A stretch of 64,000 nucleotides of DNA, from contig CM022951.1 in the NCBI GenBank assembly GCA_012931725.1, positions 15,499,992 through 15,563,991 of the forward strand, given 5' to 3'. Within the stretch, counting starts at the first letter, position 1, and every line of letters begins with the position of its first letter. A model generated the notes under the pieces. The model ran no database searches. It was not told the DNA's origin and saw only the letters and a list, made by a program, of their open reading frames with translations. Made by a program: the position numbers and the translations under genes. The DNA is from Litsea cubeba. Its lineage: Eukaryota > Streptophyta > Magnoliopsida > Laurales > Lauraceae. This document shows positions 19,975 to 32,051 of the stretch, piece after piece.

Positions 19975-20486
19975 TTTATGTGACAGTCAGGATCTGCTAA
20001 AATGAAAAACCCTGGGCCTGCATTTTTTCACAGCACAAGAGAACTTTTGTGCAATCAAGCTCTATGAGGCCCACTCAAGGCCCACCTTTCCTTTGATTAC
20101 TGCAGTCCAGTCTCTTTTAGACTCTTTATTTCTGTATGATCCGGCATTATGCTCATTTTTTTGGGCAAGGCAAGGCACGAGTGATAATATTTTCCTCACA
20201 TGCAGGTCATTTACAATGAAAATTTATCCCCACGATGCATCTAATTTTATTCCAAGTCTGTACACGAGATAGAAATATGGATTTGCCCAAAAAAAATTAA
20301 ATTTTTTTTTTTTTGGAGCAAATATACGAGAGTGATGTAAATAAGAAATGGTACATGTATGCATTGTCTCAAAAACCTCGGCATGAAACTATATAGAGTT
20401 TGGAGAGAGTTATGAGAAAAAGAGTTTGGAGAGATCGTTACTGATGAGAGCCTAAATGTACCATTTAGACCCTTCGATGAGGACTT
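19975..20486. other. Upstream region of the RlmI-like gene
   Basis: Presumed 5' UTR and promoter of the minus-strand host gene. No TATA box is evident next to the start. Beyond about 20,290 there is an A/T tract and no recognised element. Confidence 0.35.
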
Positions 20487-21479
20487 TGTTACACCTTGGA
20501 TGATATTATATCACCTCATTTGTGATAATTTCTTGTTTGCAAGTATTATAAATGAAGGGAGTGAAATTCTTAACTAGTTGGAGGAAGAAGGCACAAATCA
20601 TAGACAAGTCGGAGCATTTTGCCATCGGGCGACTGAAGCCAGGCCCCTGCGCGTACCTCCCCAGCTTCTGCCTCCTAGCGTCCGGAGGCCAGATAGTCGA
20701 CGCTCGGACGCTAGACACGGGAAATCTCCATTTCTCTCCGTGTTTTGAAGGGAAATTAGACAAAAGCTATAAAAGGAAACGGAAGAACTCGTTTTATGGC
20801 ATTTGAGACTTGAGAGAGGCAATCGGAGGCTAGTTTTGGAGGCCTTGGAAGGTGCTTTAATGGAGATTTCATCAAGGATTCTTCTCCAGCCTCTCTCTAT
20901 GAGTAACTAACTCTCCATCTTAGGGTTGCGATGAAGCCCTAGTCTTGTGCTTTTAGTGATGTATAGGTTCTAAGGTTTTGATTTCAATACTTTGATTATA
21001 TGATTGAATGCTAACCATGTATTGGGTTTGTTTATTAATGCAATATTTAACTTGGGTATTTTATTCTTGTAGTTTTGAATACCAGTCAAGTAATGGTGCT
21101 TGAATGTGCGTGAAGTTAGATTTAAGATAATATATGCCGTAGCGGTATGTTATGCCCAGATCCAAACCCACATGATCTATTTGGTGACTCCGTGGAGGTT
21201 TGTAATCAAAACGGGTCTTTTGAAGCATTGCTATTAAAACCCTAGATCTATAATTGTCATTGTACGAGGCTAGAGTGGATTCGTACCCTAAGACCTTTCT
21301 TCAATTGAATCAAACTTTATTTTTAATTCGCTAATTTAGGAATCATAAACCCCAAATCAATATTTCATTCTCCCATAGGATTAATTTAGGAATTTGGAAT
21401 ATATACAACGCAACTTAACATTTTAATCCCAGTGGATACAACACTCGGCTAACATCACTATTCTCACGAGTAGAGACAG
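20487..21479 (+). repeat. Gypsy-type LTR fragment (plus sense)
   Basis: Starts TGTTACACC and has a TATA-like gctataaaagg at about 20,768. It continues with the ctatgagtaactaactctcc ... gatgaagccctag type of text and with aatcccagtggatacaacactc near 21,426, all of which I associate with plant gypsy LTRs. It is ended by the next LTR at 21,480. No second copy is seen, so boundaries and lineage are tentative. Short open frames within it are not genes. Confidence 0.42.
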
Positions 21480-22079
21480 TGTCACGACCCAATTCTGGGG
21501 CCCTGTCAGATCTCTGGATCGTGATAACTTGGTAATATTTACCATATATTCATCAAATAATTCACATAAGCATTTGGCATTTAAATCAAGTAATAATTTC
21601 AGTTAATCAAAGAGTTATAAATACTGAACTCTAATATGTTCTGTCTGCATCAATAATATACTAAAACATTAAATAATTTTTCCAAATCAAGGGCTAATCC
21701 CCTTATCCACTAATTATCCTTTGTCGTTCACTCTTGTCAGCCACGCATATTGAAATTTACGTGCTGATCATCGTTCCGCTCTGTCCCGCCCGCAGCATGA
21801 TTACCTGAAGGGGGTAACACAACATCAGTACAACTGGTGAATGAATATTCCTAATTACACAAATCACATAAAATATAACATCACAAAATTTAACAGGTCT
21901 GAATCAATCATCAAATATTATTGAGATTCTTTCACATACAAATCCGTGCCCATGCACATCACCACGCCTCAAAGGCCTTATCGTATACATGTATACCGGT
22001 CACTATGACCCTGTCTCATCGGACACGTCCACTATGGACCAGCCATTATAATGGCCCATCACGTCCATTAAGGACAACG

Positions 22080-22111
<32 letters not shown>

Positions 22112-24029
22112 CCCACATGGTCCAAATACCATGCCTAACACAATAATTCCATATACCAATCATTCTTTTCACGTGTACCAATAATTCTAAGTACACCATA
22201 AATCATCACATATCTGACAATATAAACCACAATATTAACATTCAGTAGTGTGGAACCAGTCTCATACAAATCCTTATTTAGTTTAGTACCCCACTCCTGA
22301 TCATAATGGTTTAAAGGATGATATAGGAATGGTCCACCTTCATATCATAACACAAATAACATGAATGTACTTAACATAGCCAGTCAATACATAAAATCCA
22401 TCATAACATACATAAAACTCTTAATTAAATCAGATGATCATAAAATCCAGTGGGTCCCACTAGGTCTAATCTATGATCAGACTTGATACCTTTGGTCAAC
22501 CATTACTACCTTTCATATTATCAAATCTGATGCATCATCAGATAATTTCCAATAGTCCACAGTATATGCATCATTAGATAATTTCCAATAGTCCTGATCA
22601 GACTTGATACCTTTGGTCAACCATTACTACCTTTCATATTATCAAATCTGATGCATCATCAGATAATTTCCAATAGTCCACAGTATATGCATCATTAGAT
22701 AATTTCCAATAGTCCACATAATTTAATCCTAATCCACATCGTGCCTTGATTAATCTAAGTAGAAAGATTAGTTTTTAATACATGTGAAGTCCAGGCTGTC
22801 CTCACTTATAAATCCCACTTAGGCCTATATCAGTCCACATAATTTAATCCTAATCCACATCGTGCCTTGATTAATCTAAGTAGAATGATTAGTTTTTAAT
22901 ACATGTGAAGTCCAGATTTATCCTCCTTCATAGATTCCATTCAGGCCACAAATACACTCCCAGAAATTTAGAAAAAACTAGTGTTTCATGCCTGATATAC
23001 CTTGTTGAAAATCTGGTGGTTCCCACTTGGCTAGTCCAAGATCAGACTTGATGTCTGTGGTCGTCCAAGGCTGAATTGTCATACCAAGGGATCTGATTCA
23101 TTATCAGACCATTCTCTGGACCCACAGATCCAAAACAGATCTTTATTTCAGGTTTCCACATGTCACGCCTAGGTTTAAATTTATCTACTGGTTAGTGGGT
23201 CCCACTGATTCAATTATCAGATGTCCAACTACATCTTGGTCGACCATGAGTCTGCTACAATCTGTGTGGATCAGAATTATCATCCAGTGGAACATGGGGT
23301 CCCACAAACCTCAACTGCTATTCTTAGCATTCCCACTATGCTTCTGTTCTTTCAATTTTCATGCCTATACAATGGTTATTATGGATTAAAACTCCATACT
23401 GACAAAATACTAACAGAACCCAACAATTTAGCAATTCAGTGATTGACTTACTCAAGTTCGATGACTTCTAGTTGACTCTATACACTTCCATTACACAGCA
23501 CTTGAACAATTCTCAATACCAAACATCCAAATCATCAATAAACAGTAATCAGGAAGATTCACTCACCTTTGATAGAAAATCGTCGTCTTGAATGCGAATT
23601 GGACATCAACAGCCTTCCTCTCCTTCTCCTAAATTGCAATCACAATGGTTTGCTCTCAGAGGTTTTCTCCAAATGAAGATGAAAGGGTCGTTGGTTCTCT
23701 ATATAAGGAAAGATGGGGAAAAATGGGTTGGGCTCAACTAACATTATAATATAGACTCCATTATAACTTGGGCTCTACTATCATTATAATATAACCTCCA
23801 CTTACATTATAATATGAACTCCATTATAACTTGGGCTCTACTATCATTATAATATGAACTCCACTTACGTTATAATATGAACTCCATTATAACTTGGGCT
23901 CTACTATCATTATAATATGGACTCCATTACTATCATTATAATATGGACTCCATTATAACTTGGGCCAAGCTATAACTCAAATATTACCTGGGCCAAACCA
24001 ACCTAGGCCCAAGTACTCAAGATATTACA
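21480..24029 (-). repeat. 3' LTR of a chromodomain Ty3/gypsy element, about 2.55 kb
   Basis: On the minus strand it begins TGTAATATC right after the polypurine tract at the end of gypsy pol and would end GGGTCGTGACA at 21,480. Inside are a 30-base C run (22,080-22,109), two successive tandem duplications of 121 bp (22,475-22,715 and 22,716 to about 22,920), and an array of ctccattataacttgggctctactatcattataatat-like units (23,740-23,960). The left end rests on the TG...CA pattern; the 5' partner LTR is missing. Confidence 0.65.
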
Positions 24030-26855
24030 TACTCCCCTCCTTGGGAAATTTGGTCCTCCAAATTAAAAACATACCTGTGACAAAAAGATGTGGATACTTG
24101 CTCCGAACGTCGTCCTCGAGCTCCCAGGTAGCCTCCTTTGGATCATGATGTGTCCATAGCACCTTACCGAGTCGGACTGTCCGTCGCCGTAACACCATGT
24201 CCTTCGTGTCTAAGATTGCAACAGGTCGCTCCTCATATGATAAATTGGGTTGTAGATCCATTGACACAATATCTAGTACATGGGATGGGTCTGGTTCATA
24301 TTTCTTCAGCATTGACACATGAAACACTTTGTGAACTCCAGCTAGCTGTGATGGTAGGTCCAATTCGTAAGCATTCCCATCGCTCACACGTCCTGTAATC
24401 TTGAATGGTCCAATGTATCTCGGGCTGAGTTTTCCCTTCTTGCCAAAACGCATCACTCCCTTCGTTGGAGAGACTTTTAGGAATACTGAGTCACCCACCA
24501 TAAATTCCAATTCTCTTCTGCGTTTGTCAGCATAACTCTTCTGGCGACTCTGCGCAGTCTTTAATCTGTCCCTGATTTTCTTAATATTCTCTGTAGAAGT
24601 TGCACCCATTTAGGGCCTAAAATGAGTCGATCGCCCACTTCTTCCCAACAAATCGGAGAAAAAACAACTCCTGCCATACAAGGCTTCAAAAGGAGCCATC
24701 TGAATACTCGAATGATAGCTATTGTTATAAGCAAACTCTGCCAGTGGTAACTACTCATCCCAACTATCTTTGAAATCGATTGCACAAGCTCGAAGCATGT
24801 CCTCCAGCGTTTGATTTGTTCTTTCCGTATGTCCGTCTGTCTGGGTGGTGATATGCTGTGCTAAAATGCAGTTTGGTACCCATAGCCTTTTGCAAGCTTT
24901 TCCAAAATTGTGAAAACAAATATAGTATCTCTGTCCGATACGATTGATGCTGGAACGCCATGTAATCGCAACGATTTCCCGAACATAGGTTTTGGCCAAT
25001 TGTTCCAATCGTAGTTTTTCCTTTCAGTGGTAAAAAGTGTGCCGATTTGGTCAATCGATCCACGATTACCCAAATTATTTCATTATGCCTTGAAGTTCGA
25101 GGAATCCGGAAATAAAATCCATACTGATTTGCTCCCATTTCCATTCGGGTATTGGCAACGGTTGCAGTAATCCCCCTGGCTTCCTGTGATCAGCCTTCAC
25201 CTGTTGACAAGTAAAACAACGGCTGACAAATTCAGTGACATCATTTTTCATTCCGACCCACCAAAATCAGATTTTTAAATTCTGATACATCTTAGTACTC
25301 CCTGAATGAATAGTATATCTTGTATGATGTGCCTCTCTTAAAATCTCATCTTTGATTTCTCGAACATTTAGTACACAGAGTCTGCCTCGGAAATATAATA
25401 CACCACTAACAACAGAGAAATCTGGTTTATTGTCCATTTTGTCGAAGATTTCTGCCAATGCTTTATCATCCCGCTGGTGATCCTTTATTCTCTGTATTAG
25501 GTCGGGTTGAACCTTGAAGCTTCCCAATAATACCTTGTTGTCAAGAGACCATAAGTTAACATCCAAGTCTTTGATCTCTTCAAGCAATCTCCATTCCGAT
25601 GTCAAACAAGCCATCTGTGCTGATTTTTCTGCTTAAGGCATCAGCTACAACATTCGCCTTTCCTGGATGATAAAAGATAGAGAAATCATAGTCCTTGAGA
25701 AATTCCATCCATCTTCGTTGTCTCAAGTTCAACTCCTTCTGAGAAAACATGTACTTGAGGCTCTTATGATCGGTATATACTTCAAATTCTTCACCGTAAA
25801 GATAGTGCCTCCAAATTTTTAATGCAAATACCACAGCTGCTAACTCAAGGTCATGCATAGCATAATTTTGTTCATGGACCTTCAACTGTCTGGAAGCATA
25901 TGCAATTACTTTTCCGTGCTGCATAAGAACACACCCTAACCCTTGCAATGACGCATCACAGTATATCACAAATCCTCCACTCCCAGCGGGGAGGGTAAGT
26001 ATTGGCGCCGTTGTGAGTTTGCCTTTCAATGTTCGGAAACTATTTTCACAGTGCTCGTTCCAAGTAAATGGAACATCCTTCCTCGTGAGTCTGGTAAGTG
26101 GCCCAGCAATTGTAGAAAATCCTTGCACGAACCTTCGATAATAGCCTGCCAAGCCTAAGAAACTTCGAACTTCAAACACATTTGCAGGTCGTTTCCAATT
26201 CGTAACTGCTTTAATTTTTGTAGGATCTACTAAAAGTCCTTCTCCTAAAATAATGTGGCCCAAAAAGGTGACTTGTTTAAGCCAAAAATCACACTTACTT
26301 AGCTTGGCATAAAGCTGGTTTTTCCTCAACAGCTGTAAGGAGATACGCAGATGTTCTCCATGCTCGTGCCATTCCTTAGAGTAAATCAAGATGTCATCAA
26401 TAAATACCACCACAAATTTGTCCAAATAGGGTTGGAAAACTTGGTTCATCAGTGCCATGAATGCGGCTGGGGCATTGGTCAAACCGAAAGGCATGACTAA
26501 AAACTCGTAGTGACCATACCACGTTCGAAATGCCGTCTTGGAAATATCTTCCTCCCTCACTCTTAGATGATGGTAGCCGGATCGGAGATCAATCTTGGAA
26601 AAGTATTTCACACCTTGTAGTTGGTCAAACAGTTCATCGATGCGGGGTAGAGGGTACTTGTTCTTGATAGTCACCTGATTTAGCTGCCTATAATCAATGC
26701 ACATTCTCAGGCTTCCATCCTTCTTCTTCACAAACAGCACCGGTGCTCCCCATGGAGACACGCTAGGTCGGATAAATCCCTTGTTCAATTACTCCTCCAA
26801 TTGATCCTTGAGTTCCTTCAGTTCCGCAGGAGCCATTCAATAAGGTGCCTTACCA
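24025..26855 (-). pseudogene. Ty3/gypsy chromovirus pol (RT-RNase H-integrase-chromodomain), 5'-truncated
   Basis: Read on the minus strand from 26,855. The conserved AP(Y)xMAPAELKELK start of RT contains stops at two places, then an intact run at 25,580-26,788. That run has RT motifs GFIRPSVSPWGAPVLFV and FVVVFIDDILIYSKE (the DD dyad), and RNase H with FVIYCDASLQGLGCVLMQ and YTDHKSLKYMF. The integrase zinc region (HHTRYTIHSGSTKMYQNL) lies at 25,267-25,614. The integrase core is broken by shifts (24,751-25,144). The C-terminus (24,025-24,609) has GPFKITGRVSDGNAYELDLP and a chromodomain-like ending EATWELEDDVRSKYPHLF. This places it with chromoviruses, Tekay/Del-like by overall layout. Gag and protease are absent. 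Confidence 0.88.
24030..24045 (-). other. Polypurine tract of gypsy element
   Basis: Sense strand CCAAGGAGGGGAGTA directly before the TGTAATATC LTR start. Confidence 0.75.
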
Positions 26856-27019
26856 ACTTTAAATATAAAAAATCTCTTGAGAAAGGTAAGTTAATTTTTA
26901 ATCTTTTGAAGTTTTAAATGAATAAGTATAAAAATTATATAAACTAGAAAATTCCGCCAAATTTATACACACATTTTTTTTTTCGGAAAGCAAGTAATTG
27001 TATTCCAAGAAAGATTAAA
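26856..27019. other. AT-rich flank between gypsy and MULE
   Basis: No feature recognised; an A/T tract at about 26,972-26,984. The gypsy sequence stops abruptly near 26,855. Confidence 0.4.
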
Positions 27020-27028
27020 TACAAACAA
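27020..27028. other. 9-bp TSD of MULE-1 (left)
   Basis: tacaaacaa, repeated exactly at 38,619-38,627. Nine base pairs is the hallmark Mutator TSD length. Confidence 0.92.
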
Positions 27029-27157
27029 GAGGAATTTACCCATAAAATCGCTCCAGGACCACATACGTCCCAACGGGACCCAAATTATTGTGCGATACGG
27101 GAGAGACCCTCGCATGGGCTTTTGTTCTTCTTTTTTTTTGTTTTTTTTTTGCGATAT

Positions 27158-27193
27158 GGTTGATATCGACCATATTTATGGTCGATATCGACC
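27158..27193. repeat. Subterminal GGTCGATATCGACC palindromes, left end of MULE-1
   Basis: ggttgatatcgacc at 27,158-27,171 and the perfect palindrome ggtcgatatcgacc at 27,180-27,193. The same word recurs in the internal array and at 38,483-38,496, making it a candidate transposase or host-factor binding site. Confidence 0.75.
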
Positions 27194-28002
27194 ACAATGC
27201 GAGAACATATAATTCTTCACCCCGATTCCATTTTTCGCATTTCTCCATTTGGGTTCGTCTTCAACACTGCTCTGGAGTTATTATCTTCTAGAAACCACCA
27301 TAAAACGCCATCTTCATGGTGGTTGAACTCCATTAAGACAAAGGTACATACATTATCTACCACCTTCTGATTTATGTAGCCTAAAGCACCATCACCTAGA
27401 TTTTCCGCAATATTTAACTGTTGGAAACCCTAGATACTGTGGGAAATCTACTTTCTTGGCCCCAGGCAGCTGTGGTTTATAGGGTTTGATGGGTTTGTTT
27501 TGGAGTTGTCTCTCTTTTGATGCATTTGTCACTTTTTAGAAGAAAAACTATAAATAATTTGTATAAATTTGATAAGATGTTGTGGGTGAAACTGAATCTG
27601 CATATACCTTTATTTTATTTTTTTGACTAATCTTACAAAGTTTTAGACTTTAAAGCTGTATTGCATATAATATATTTATAGTCAGTTCTCTTGATGATTT
27701 CTGAATAACATAAGAATGGGTGGAATAATGTGTGAGGGAATAACAGTCAATAGCGTGGCTTGAAAGCATTGTTCCAAGCCCTATAATAAATAGACTATTG
27801 ATCAAAATACCTTTTCTTTCTATTTGAGAACAGCTGCTAATCCTTTTATTTGGCATGGTGTGCGGATTTTTATCAACGTGAGGACATTTTCTCTACTCAT
27901 TATATTACAAATGCTGTTAATATAGATCTGTATTAACTGACAATCTGAATATACTTAATTTTTACTGATGTCTTTATTAATTTCTTCTGATATAATGACA
28001 GC

Positions 28003-30629
28003 ATGTCAGATAGAGAGGTGCTGTTCATCTTCCACTATGGCGGTGACTTTGAATTCGATACAAGTCGTCATGTGTACAACGGAGGAAAGCAGAAGATGAG
28101 ATATTTAGTTACAGACATAACATTTGAATCTCTGGTTAAAGAAGCAATTGAAGCATCTAATGGGGACTCATCATCCATCCAGAATATAGGCATGCAATAC
28201 CTACATCACAACGGACGAGCATTCTCCATGGCCAGCATTGATGATGATATTGATGTCAGAAGTATGTTCAAAGCATCGGGTGACGAGTCTAATGTGATAT
28301 ATTTACACGTCTTCAACGGTCGGAACAAGGAGCAGTGCGTAGGAGGAAATAATTGGAGGTACACTTATAGATTGCATAAGTAGCTTTTACATTCGTCAAA
28401 TGAAAGATTTTTCTTCCTAGTTGCTTATTTATGTAATGATTCATTGTAGGTTTCAAAAGAGCTCTGGCTGTCGTACTACTGTGGCAAAATCAAAGAACTC
28501 ATCAGGAACTTTCATAAAAAAAACAAGGGTTAAACTCAACTAGTTGTGGATACGTACCTCCCATTGACATCCGTGAAGACAAAGACATGTATTTCCCTAC
28601 TGTGCGGGTTGATTGCAGTCCACATCAGATGAACGGACAAGGCACTATTGATGATGATCTGGTATTTGGGACAAAGTGTGGTGATGATATCCATCTTAAT
28701 GGTCCTCCCTCCATAGGCCAAATCCATTCGATTCCAATGTCTAAGGCCGAAAGTAAAATTGAAGGAGCCAATCCAATCAATGAGGCATTAGATTGTAATG
28801 AAACTCCAGCTGGCAAGAGCCAATCCAATCAATGAGTCATTTCGTTGTAATGAAACTCCAGCTGTTGATCTTGAGGATAAAATGGAGCCCTGGGACATAA
28901 ATACAAATGTTGGCAACAACTCGGCACGGGAAATGTGGATCAGCCGTGAATTCCAAGACCGACAAACTTTCTGAAATACTTTGGCTAAGTTCGCAATTTA
29001 TAGCAACTTCACTCTTAGACCCTTGAAGACCAATATAACCAAGGTAACTGTACGCTGCAGAGATCAGGAATGTCCATGGCGTATTCACGCTTCAATTGTC
29101 TAATCAGGCCCACAATTTAAAGTAAGGACTTACAATCCTAAACATAAATGCTCAAGGCCAATGTTGGGCACGGCACATCGACAAGCATCTTCGGCACTTA
29201 TTACAGAGTTCATCATGGATAAGGTCAGACAGAATGTCAATTTGAAATCGAAGGAGATCATGAATGACTATCAGATGGAGTTTGGGGTGACCATTAGCTA
29301 CATGAAGGCTTATATAGCAAGGCAGATGGCACTGAATATGGTTCGTGGATCGTATGAAGACTACTTCCAGCAACTACCTCTGTACTATAAAGAACTTCAT
29401 ATGAGCAACCCTAGCACTGTAATAAACATAGACACCACAACAGAAGACCGTTTCAGAAGATTTTTTTGTGCATTCGGACCTTGTTTAAGGTCTTTCACAT
29501 CTTCGTTGAGACCGGTGATTGCTGTCGATGGTTCACATCTCCATGGAAAGTATCCAGGTGTCTTGCTTGTAGCAGTAACACATGATGCCAATCAGAAGCT
29601 GCTTCCAATCGCCTTCAGATTTGCGGAATCTGAACGTCGTAACAACTGGGAGTGGTTCCTAGCTAATTTGTTCTTAGCACTGGGTGAACCAGCCAACTTG
29701 ACTATTGTGTCAGACTGTCAGAAGGGCCTCATTCCAGCACTGAAGAATACTATGCCATCTGCAATTCACTATTTTTTTTGTCGTCACATTGCTGAAAACA
29801 TCAAGGCTGCTTTCAGCGATGGCGCAATAGTTATGAAATTCTGGCGGGCAGCAAAGTCATATAGTCCTTAAGAGTACGAGGCTTACATGATGGACATACG
29901 TGCAGTAAGCCAAGAGGCCTTTAACTATATTGAGGTAATTGGGCAGCAACGTTGGGCGAATGCATATGTAGAAGGTCGTCGGTATGAGATGCTTACTAGC
30001 AACGCGGCAAAGTGCACTAACAGTCTCTTAAAAGACACAAGAGTCCTGCCTATCACATCTCAGGTTGAGGAAATACGCGTCAAGTTAATGGAGTCCTATC
30101 AGAAACAGCATTTGATATCTTCTGAAGGCATAACAACTCGTCTAACTCCGTATGCGGAGAAACTTCTGAGCCAAGAAATGGAGGATGCTCGTCGAGTGCA
30201 CGTTCGAGTAGCCGGTCTTGTTGAATTTCAGGTTCAATCCGCGGAGTACGTGGACGTTGTTGACCTCGAACGGAAAACCTGTACATGTCGGAAATGGCAG
30301 CTATTGGGCATCCCGTGTAGTCACACATTGGCTTCAATGAAGGTCAAAAATTATGATCCATACGCATTCGTCGAGCATTGGTATCTATCAAGCACTTGTC
30401 GTACATCGTATAGTGAAGTCTTACATGCTACTCGTGACCTCAAACAATGGGAGCACACATGTGACGTCAGGGTTCTTCCACGAGAGCCACTAAACAGCCC
30501 GGACGTCCTAAAAAGATGCGGATCCGTGCCGAAGATCGTGGTTGCCAGAGAAGGGTCGTAACGTGTTCAAATTGCAAAGGGAGAGGGCATAACCGTGGAG
30601 GGTGTCGCAATCCTCCAGTAATCACCTAG
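28003..30629 (+). pseudogene. MULE-1 MURA-type transposase
   Basis: Exon 1 (28,003-28,358) starts MSDREVLFIFHYGGDFEF, the PB1-like N-terminus usual for MURA proteins. An intron (28,359-28,449, GT-AG) follows. The body includes the zinc-binding MuDR region (VTVRCRDQECPWRIHAS), then the transposase core with VIAVDGSHLHGKYPG (first Asp), LTIVSDCQKGLI (second Asp) and FFCRHIAENI. Next come a SWIM finger (CTCRKWQLLGIPCSH) and a CCHC knuckle (CSNCKGRGHNRGGC) ending near 30,629. Damage includes an A8-run frameshift near 28,520, a 51-bp duplication (28,768-28,855), several nonsense codons including one at about 29,869, and a shift near 30,500. The usual Glu of the N-x-A-E motif is Lys (SNAAKCTNS). 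Confidence 0.92.
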
Positions 30630-31183
30630 TGGGCGTAGGTGGAAGTCCTTCTGTGGTGTTTTTTGGGTGGACTAACTTGATGCTAATAGGACTGTGTGAA
30701 CTTTTTAATTGATTCAATACCCGCATATAGGTCGGTTGTAATTAAGAACAGTTCCAAGTAAGAACAATTGTCTAGAAATTTTTTGGGGAGTTGGTGCATG
30801 ATGAAACAGCTCTAAGTATGAACAGTAGTGTCGTCGGACTTTTTTTTGTAACGTTAGATGATGCACATAGTCCTATTGTAAGTGGAAATCTGTGTATATT
30901 TCTTTTGTATTGGTCGTCCTGTATAGTCAATGGATATTGAAAATATAGTAAAGTACTTTAATTTTGAATGAATGTAATGGTTGTGGGATTATTTTAATGG
31001 CACTTAAAAAGGTGGTTCATATAAGCTCTTGTTACACATCATTTGTTCTTAAAAAGGTTTGTAATGTGTATGTAAAAACAGTTGGTTCATCTCGATCTAG
31101 ATTATGGGTGTTGATTCACCCAAATGATGGTGGAGACATATTAAACGCTTATGGAGAGCAAGCCCAAAACAGATTATAATAAT

Positions 31184-31197
31184 GGTCTATATCGACC
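31184..31197. repeat. Degenerate MULE-1 palindrome copy
   Basis: ggtctatatcgacc, one mismatch from the palindrome of the terminal region, between the transposase gene and the main array. Confidence 0.6.
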
Positions 31198-31371
31198 ATA
31201 ATGGATTTTCATATCTACTGAAAATGGTGGCTCATATCAGCTCCTTATACTAATGATTTGTTCTTAAGAATATATGTAATGTGTCTTTGTTAAAAAACCA
31301 AGGTTCTTGTGATCCACATTTATAGCCAAATGATGGAGACATATTTCTCACAATTACGTACATTAACCACC

Positions 31372-31748
31372 GATTTACAGACATTGTCAGCGTCGATCAC
31401 TTTTATTGTCGATATCGACAACATAACTCAAACATAAATTTACAAACATTGTCAGCGTCGACCACTTTTATTGTCGATATCGACAACTTAACTATAACAT
31501 AAATTTACAGACCTTGTCAGCGCCGACCACTTTTATTGTCGATATTGACCACATAACTGAAACATAATTTCACAGTCGTTGTCAGTGTCGACCACTTTTA
31601 TTGCCGATATCGATCACATAACTGAAACATGATTTTACAGTAATTGTCAGTGTCGACCACTTTTATTGTCGATATCGACAACATAACTAAACATAATTAC
31701 ATAGTCATTGACGGTGTCGACCACTTTTATTGTCGATATCGACCATAA
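31372..31748. repeat. Six-copy 65-bp tandem array with GTCGATATCGAC palindrome
   Basis: Units read ...ttgtcag(c/t)gtcgaccacttttattgtcg... The palindromic core starts at 31,408, 31,473, 31,538, 31,603, 31,668 and 31,732, so spacing is 65 bp four times and 64 once. Copies 1, 2, 5 and 6 keep the full 12-bp palindrome. The array lies between the 3' ends of two convergent genes. Confidence 0.92.
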
Positions 31749-32051
31749 TAAAAAGGAAGAAAAAAAATATAACTGACCATAGCAGTGCTCCGTTTGGAGA
31801 TACAAAACCTATAAATGTAACCTGTCCATAACAATTGAAGTTACTCTACACAAGATTCCCATCTGTTCGATAATTAAAAATCCATTAAACGGAGTAAGAG
31901 AGATACACAAACACTTTACATCCAAAAAAGGTTTACATCCTGTCTATACTACATCCATGACAAAAAAAAAAAAAAAAAAAAGATCAGGTTTACATCCTTC
32001 TCAAAATATGTACATTTCAAAATATTTGGAGGTTGGAGATATGTCTGCCCA

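Noticed and set aside
21921..22184. Pro-rich open frame
   Set aside because: Created by the C30 run in the gypsy LTR.
31372..31748. CRISPR-like regular array
   Set aside because: Whole 65-bp units repeat, without unique spacers; it is a tandem array in a plant transposon.
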